A stretch of DNA of 64,000 nucleotides from Pinibacter soli (GTDB lineage Bacteria > Bacteroidota > Bacteroidia > Chitinophagales > Chitinophagaceae): the NCBI RefSeq assembly GCF_029961145.1, contig NZ_JASBRG010000002.1, positions 124,001 to 188,000 of the forward strand, written 5' to 3'. The position numbers were made by a program, and so were the translations under genes. Positions 60,213 through 64,000 of this stretch are shown one piece after another; within the stretch, counting starts at the first letter, position 1, and the number at the start of each line of letters is the position of its first letter. Below the pieces are notes generated by a model, which was not told where the DNA came from, did not search any database, and worked only from the letters and a program-made list of their open reading frames with translations.

Positions 60213-60673
60213 TTCCCCAGCGCTGCAATAATCTCCTCGGCATGCTGCTTATTCTTCGGTCTCAAAAAGATCTTTTCGATCTTGCCCTTCTCGTCGATTA
60301 CAAAAGTTGTGCGGTGAAGTCCCATATATTTACGGCCATACAATTGTTTTTCACCCCATACGCCATATTTGTCAATGATTGCGCGACCTGTATCCGCAAT
60401 CAGCGTAAAAGGAAGCTGATGTTTCTCCCTGAATTTTATGTGCGATTTTTCGTCGTCCGGACTTACGCCGATGACCTCAAAGCCTTTTTGTTTTAACAGG
60501 CCGTAATTGTCACGAAGATTGCATGATTGTACGGTGCAGGTAGGCGTGAGATCCTGCGGATAAAAATACAATACCACTTTTTTGCCTTTAAAATCTGAAA
60601 GCGAAACTTTTTTACCGTCCTGATCAACTCCTGAAAATGCGGGAGCTTTATCCTCTTCTTGTAGATGCGTCAT
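60209..60673 (-). CDS. bcp: Thioredoxin-dependent peroxiredoxin, BCP/PrxQ type
   Basis: Cytoplasmic peroxidase of 154 residues that reduces hydroperoxides. Peroxidatic C46 and resolving C51 sit in LTPTCTVQSCNLRD, the 2-Cys atypical BCP pattern, with the GVSPDDEKSH segment and Arg in GLHRTTFVID. A -7 box (60678-60685) is 4 nt upstream of the ATG. It is the only member of this family in the window. Confidence 0.94.
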   Translation of the reverse strand: MTHLQEEDKAPAFSGVDQDGKKVSLSDFKGKKVVLYFYPQDLTPTCTVQSCNLRDNYGLLKQKGFEVIGVSPDDEKSHIKFREKHQLPFTLIADTGRAIIDKYGVWGEKQLYGRKYMGLHRTTFVIDEKGKIEKIFLRPKNKQHAEEIIAALGK

Positions 60674-60677
60674 GGCG

Positions 60678-60685
60678 CAAAATTA
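60678..60685 (-). promoter_or_regulatory. -7 box TAATTTTG 4 nt from the bcp start
   Basis: Exact TAnnTTTG match on the minus strand. The transcript would be leaderless or nearly so. Confidence 0.6.
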
Positions 60686-60694
60686 ACGAGAACG

Positions 60695-60714
60695 GAACGC
60701 AGATTTTCATGATT
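60695..60714. repeat. GAACGCAGATTTTCATGATT single arm
   Basis: Exact copy of the 20-mer at 16481-16500, with no partner arm in the gap. It lies 10 nt upstream of the bcp -7 box. A CTAACAACTAATAAC word follows at 60803-60817. Confidence 0.85.
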
Positions 60715-60840
60715 GTCATGAATTGAGAAGATTTTGTTTTTGAATTCATTTTAAAAAGAGCAACAATGATCTTTGAAAAAGAAGAAGGATCGATCCCCAG
60801 CCTAACAACTAATAACTAAATTGCAAGAAATACAATCACC

Positions 60841-61293
60841 ATGAAACGTCTAATATTTTTTGCAATGCCCGTAGTATTATTTGCCTGCGGCAACAATACT
60901 GAGCAACGCAAAGATGGATTTTCCCAAGCTCCTACAACAAAGGAAGATTCTTTGTATGAAGAAGTGATGAAAGGTCATGATATTGGAATGGCGGCTATGG
61001 GAAAAATCAAGGGATACCAGTCGCAGTCGCAGCATGCACTCGACAGCATTTCAAAATTGCCGAACCAGAAGCTGCAAGAGGCTTATAAGCAAAACGTATT
61101 GGCTGTTCAACAAGCGTTAAACAATGCAGATAGCAGCATGAATGAGTGGATGGAGAAATTCAGTCCCGATTCCTTTGCAAATGACAAGTCAAAAAGAGTG
61201 GAATATTTAGAATCAGAGAAAAATAAAGTGAACGACGTGAGACAAATGATTTTAGGGAGTTTAAAAAAGGCGGATTCGTTGTTTAAGAAATAG
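60841..61293 (+). CDS. Lipoprotein of unknown function
   Basis: The 150-residue protein has a lipoprotein signal (MKRLIFFAMPVVLFAC, Cys16) followed by GNN, and a helical, charge-rich remainder with coiled-coil character (about 35-148). Similar short Bacteroidota lipoproteins are common and uncharacterised. It stands alone. Confidence 0.78.
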   Translation: MKRLIFFAMPVVLFACGNNTEQRKDGFSQAPTTKEDSLYEEVMKGHDIGMAAMGKIKGYQSQSQHALDSISKLPNQKLQEAYKQNVLAVQQALNNADSSMNEWMEKFSPDSFANDKSKRVEYLESEKNKVNDVRQMILGSLKKADSLFKK

Positions 61294-61301
61294 GAAGCAA
61301 T

Positions 61302-61388
61302 GTACGGAGTACGATGTACGAAATTTCTTAGAGTGTAACACCTTAAAGTATTTCGTATATCGCACACCGTACCTCACACATCGTACAT
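61302..61388. repeat. GTACGATGTACGAA-family arms, imperfect
   Basis: Left GTACGGAGTACGATGTACG from 61302 and right TCGCACACCGTAC...CGTACAT to 61388; TACGAAAT/ATTTCGTA (61318-61325/61350-61357) is the perfect part. Confidence 0.7.
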
Positions 61389-61395
61389 CTTCCCA

Positions 61396-62193
61396 CTACC
61401 AACCGTCTCCATCAAGCATATTTCCCAACCCGCCGAGTATGCTACCTTCTTCTTTCCTGGTCGTTGTACCATAACTGAGAACGCGGCTTGCGAGCCTGCT
61501 GATTGGCAGCGTTTGTATCCACACTTTTCCCGGGCCGCGAAGAGTTGCGAAGAAAAGACCTTCACCACCAAACAATGTATTTTTTATACCGCCTACAAAT
61601 TGAATGTCGAAATCGATGCCCTGTGTGTACGCCACCAGACAACCGGTATCAAGTCTCAGCAATTCGCCCGGTTGAAGCGTGCGCTCAAACACGTGACCGC
61701 CGGCATGAACAAAAGCCATTCCATCACCTTCCAGTTTTTCCATAATAAAGCCTTCACCACCAAATATGCCGGTACCGAGTTTACGCTGGAATTCAATGCT
61801 GATGCTCACTCCTTTCGCTGCACACAAAAAGGCATCTTTCTGAGCAATAACCTTATTACCCAATTGTTTCAGATCGAGTGGAATAATTTTTCCGGGGTAC
61901 GGCGAAGCAAAACTCACATGCTTTTTGCCCATGCCAACGTTTGTAAAAGCCGTCATAAACAAGCTTTCACCTACAAGCATTCTTTTACCCGCAGAAAAAA
62001 GTTTGCCAAGCAAACCACTTCCCTGTTGTTGTGAGCCGTCGCCGAAAATGGTTTGCATTTGAATGCCATCTTCCATCATCATAAAAGCGCCACTTTCGCC
62101 GATGGCAGTTTCACCCGGGTCAAGTTCTATTTCTACATATTGCATTTCTTCTCCGTAAATGCGATAATCAATTTCATGATTGCTAATAGCCAT
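61396..62193 (-). CDS. AIM24/TIGR00266 family protein
   Basis: The 265-residue soluble protein has the AIM24-like double beta-sandwich: VEIELDPGETAIGESGAFMMM at the start, GGEGFIMEKLEGDGMAFVHAGG in the middle and LFGGEGLFFATLRGPGKVWIQT at the end, all family-typical. Members are of unknown function; a membrane-associated scaffolding role has been suggested for some. It is convergent with the lipoprotein gene. Confidence 0.9.
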   Translation of the reverse strand: MAISNHEIDYRIYGEEMQYVEIELDPGETAIGESGAFMMMEDGIQMQTIFGDGSQQQGSGLLGKLFSAGKRMLVGESLFMTAFTNVGMGKKHVSFASPYPGKIIPLDLKQLGNKVIAQKDAFLCAAKGVSISIEFQRKLGTGIFGGEGFIMEKLEGDGMAFVHAGGHVFERTLQPGELLRLDTGCLVAYTQGIDFDIQFVGGIKNTLFGGEGLFFATLRGPGKVWIQTLPISRLASRVLSYGTTTRKEEGSILGGLGNMLDGDGW

Positions 62194-62265
62194 GTTTTGT
62201 AAAGTTTAAATGGTAGACTAAAGGTATTACAAAGAAGAATTAAGTGCGCTGGATGTTTGATGTAC

Positions 62266-62335
62266 GGTGTACGAAGTATGATAGTGTTCGAGGTCTTACA
62301 TCCGAATTAACTTCGTACATCGTACTTCGTACACC
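62266..62335. repeat. GTACGAAGTA-family inverted repeat
   Basis: GGTGTACGAAGTA (62266-62278) and TACTTCGTACACC (62323-62335) are exact complements, 13 bp, in the gap between divergent genes. Confidence 0.85.
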
Positions 62336-62374
62336 TCCTGGGCATGGATTTTTAGTATTAACATAAAAGCAAAC

Positions 62375-63079
62375 ATGCCGGAAGGACCATCCATAGTGAT
62401 ATTGAAAGAAGAGGTGCAAGCATTTAAAAGAAAAAAGATCATTGCTGTAAGCGGCAATACAACGATCGATAAGGAACGAATGCTTAATCAAACGGTTGTT
62501 GATTTCAAGAGTTGGGGGAAACATTTTCTTATTTGTTTTAAAACGTTTTCGCTACGTATACATTTCATGCTGTTTGGCAGTTATAGAATCAATGAAAGAA
62601 AAGACGCACCGGTGAGATTGGGTCTTCAATTCACAAAGGGAGAGATCAATTTCTACACCTGCTCCGTTCAGTTTGTGGAAGGCGATGTAAACGACACTTA
62701 CGATTGGTCAGTCGATGTAATGAGTGACGAATGGAGCCCTACAAAAGCAAGAACTAAACTAAAAGCAAATCCAGACATGCTTGTTTGTGATGCTCTGCTA
62801 GACCAACATATTTTTTCCGGTGTTGGAAATATTATTAAGAACGAAGTACTGTTTCGAATTAAGGTGCATCCTGAAAGCAAAGTAGGCAATCTGCCACCCA
62901 AAAAACTTTCTGAACTTATTAAAGAAGCAAGGGTTTATTGTTTTCAATTTTTAGAATGGAAAAAAGCATTTGTACTTAAAACACATTGGCTCGCCCATAC
63001 TAAAAAGATTTGCCCGCGATCATGTTCCATTCATAAAAAAACATTTAGGCAAAACACACCGCAGGACGTTTTATTGTGA
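62375..63079 (+). CDS. Fpg/Nei-family DNA glycosylase with frameshifted zinc finger
   Basis: Base-excision repair glycosylase/AP lyase. The frame starts MPEGP (P2, E3 catalytic), contains the N-terminal beta-sandwich and the H2TH domain (DALLDQHIFSGVGNIIKNEV, about 150-170), then LAHTKKICPRSC. After CPR the read frame gives SCSIHKKTFRQNTPQDVLL and stops. In the +1 frame from 63024 the sequence continues VPFIKKHLGKTHRRTF, YCEMCQVRY and a TAA at 63099-63101, which is the expected zinc finger. A small indel near 63020-63023 has therefore moved the finger out of frame. The intact gene would run to 63101. Confidence 0.88.
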   Translation: MPEGPSIVILKEEVQAFKRKKIIAVSGNTTIDKERMLNQTVVDFKSWGKHFLICFKTFSLRIHFMLFGSYRINERKDAPVRLGLQFTKGEINFYTCSVQFVEGDVNDTYDWSVDVMSDEWSPTKARTKLKANPDMLVCDALLDQHIFSGVGNIIKNEVLFRIKVHPESKVGNLPPKKLSELIKEARVYCFQFLEWKKAFVLKTHWLAHTKKICPRSCSIHKKTFRQNTPQDVLL

Positions 63080-63099
63080 GATGTGCCAGGTGAGGTATT

Positions 63100-63159
63100 A
63101 AGTCAAAAACTTTGAATGTAACTCCTTTTCAAGAATGTAACACTCAAAGTTTTTGACTT
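63100..63159. repeat. AAGTCAAAAACTTTGA inverted repeat
   Basis: 63100-63115 and 63144-63159 are exact complements, 16 bp, loop 28 nt. The left arm overlaps the TAA that would end the intact glycosylase. Confidence 0.88.
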
Positions 63160-63179
63160 TCGACTTTTTTATTCTTGAC

Positions 63180-64000
63180 TTACTTCATGTAGTGTAGGCG
63201 AAGCTCTCTGGCAAGGTTCAGCGCCGCTCCCTTCGCTGCATTGTTTCCGGCATTGCAAAAAACAACTATTGCAAGGTCCTTTTCTTTATGTACTTCTATA
63301 TGTACAAAAAATGTAGTGAGTGTACCATCGCTTTCCGCAATATGATTACCATCTACTTCTAAATTTCCCCAACCCATAGAATAATCAGGATAGGCATACT
63401 GTAGCAATTGGTAAGCACGTTGAGGCATAAGCGCTTTTTTGTTCTCTAATCCTCGGAGATTATCGATGGCAAATTTTGCGTAGTCTTCTATTGACAGGTT
63501 AGCATCTATAGGTTCTAAACCGGGAGTAATTAACAGCCCCCACCAGTCATCCGGAGGTACTCCCTGAAACACACCCGCAATGTTCGCATGTCCCCAGGTA
63601 TCTTTAATATCGTTTCTGTTGGGAAACCTGAATTTTACATTTATGTCCAAAGGTTTGTTCACATACTCTTCCATTAACTCTTTGTATGGTTTGTCGCTAA
63701 CTTTTTCAAGCATCGCAGCAGCAACAATACTTCCGGCATTGGTATATCTAACGGGTTTTTTACCTTCCGAATCGGCCAGCCCTCGTTGGCGTGTGATCCA
63801 TTCTAAAAAATCTTTACGTTGTGCTGGGCCATCTTTTCCTCTCAACGCCGGCATTTTCCGGATTTCGTCAACCGTGTTAAAAGAAATTAATCCTGCTCTT
63901 TGTGAAAGTATATCTGCCAGCGTGATGTCCTTGTATTCCGGCCTCGCCCCTTTCATAATATCGGGGAAAAGAACCGCCAATTTTGTGTTCCACATTATTT
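63180..64000 (-). CDS. Beta-lactamase-related serine hydrolase, N-terminus beyond right edge
   Basis: The C-terminal 273 or so residues of a class C-like serine hydrolase. The window shows the VRYTNAGSIVAAAMLEKV segment (YxN motif, Tyr as base), GMGWGNLEVDG-like strands and ESDGTLTTFF (in place of the KTG box) near the C-terminus. The SxxK nucleophile would lie upstream of the window. The product could be an esterase or D-aminopeptidase-like protein rather than a beta-lactamase. The frame is still open at 64000. Confidence 0.85.
   Translation of the reverse strand, partial: IMWNTKLAVLFPDIMKGARPEYKDITLADILSQRAGLISFNTVDEIRKMPALRGKDGPAQRKDFLEWITRQRGLADSEGKKPVRYTNAGSIVAAAMLEKVSDKPYKELMEEYVNKPLDINVKFRFPNRNDIKDTWGHANIAGVFQGVPPDDWWGLLITPGLEPIDANLSIEDYAKFAIDNLRGLENKKALMPQRAYQLLQYAYPDYSMGWGNLEVDGNHIAESDGTLTTFFVHIEVHKEKDLAIVVFCNAGNNAAKGAALNLARELRLHYMK

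Overview
The window reads as a chromosome segment of a Bacteroidota bacterium, most likely a member of the Chitinophagaceae. Support comes from PorX (the REC-PglZ regulator tied to the type IX secretion system), a secreted metalloprotease with a T9SS-type C-terminal domain, Bacteroidota-restricted families (DUF3810, the DUF2752/small membrane protein pair, a Wzi/RemB-like outer-membrane protein), many TTG/GTG starts with weak Shine-Dalgarno signals, and TAnnTTTG promoter -7 boxes, several of which lie only 4-6 nt from the start codon. Assignment to family level is inference. No rRNA, tRNA, CRISPR array, insertion sequence or prophage was seen.

Layout. 1-6281: a copper P-type ATPase cut by the left edge, tsaE-ald, a 2H phosphoesterase, lpxD and an HD phosphohydrolase. 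6522-13297: porX, small conserved genes, an MBL-fold hydrolase, a triple helix-hairpin-helix membrane protein, an acyl-CoA dehydrogenase and a DUF2752 membrane pair. 13450-21964: clpP-clpP-clpX, a MutS-like ATPase, dihydroorotase, a RemB/Wzi-like barrel and pepE. 22210-26194: a compact biosynthetic cluster (UbiA prenyltransferase, type III polyketide synthase, methyltransferase, FAD oxidoreductase), followed by a GbsR/MarR regulator and an epimerase. 28108-37524: a CoA-binding protein, T9SS cargo, engB, a glutathione peroxidase, a beta-helix lipoprotein, comF and radA. 38162-46888: a Zn peptidase, a HerA-like ATPase, a LytS/LytTR two-component pair, a phosphopantetheinyl transferase, dcd, DUF3810 and an acyl-CoA carboxylase beta subunit. 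47008-64000: rnhA, manA, yraN, zapA with a coiled-coil partner, pheT, a flippase-like protein, ruvC, a degenerate subtilase, a HIT protein, korA, bcp, an AIM24 protein, a frameshifted Fpg/Nei glycosylase and a serine hydrolase cut by the right edge.

The most unusual signal is not a gene. Almost every intergenic gap holds an inverted repeat whose arms are built from short internally repeated words. At least ten word families occur (for example TGAATAACTG, AATTAAGAATT, TTGAAAGTTGAAAATG, GTACGATGTACGAA, GTTAGTTGATGG, GAACGCAGATTTTCATGATT). Arms are perfect for up to 33 bp, some hairpins are nested inside others, and exact 20-26-mers recur tens of kb apart. The arms begin within a few nucleotides of stop codons, or contain the stop codon, on both strands. 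I cannot name a described element with these properties.
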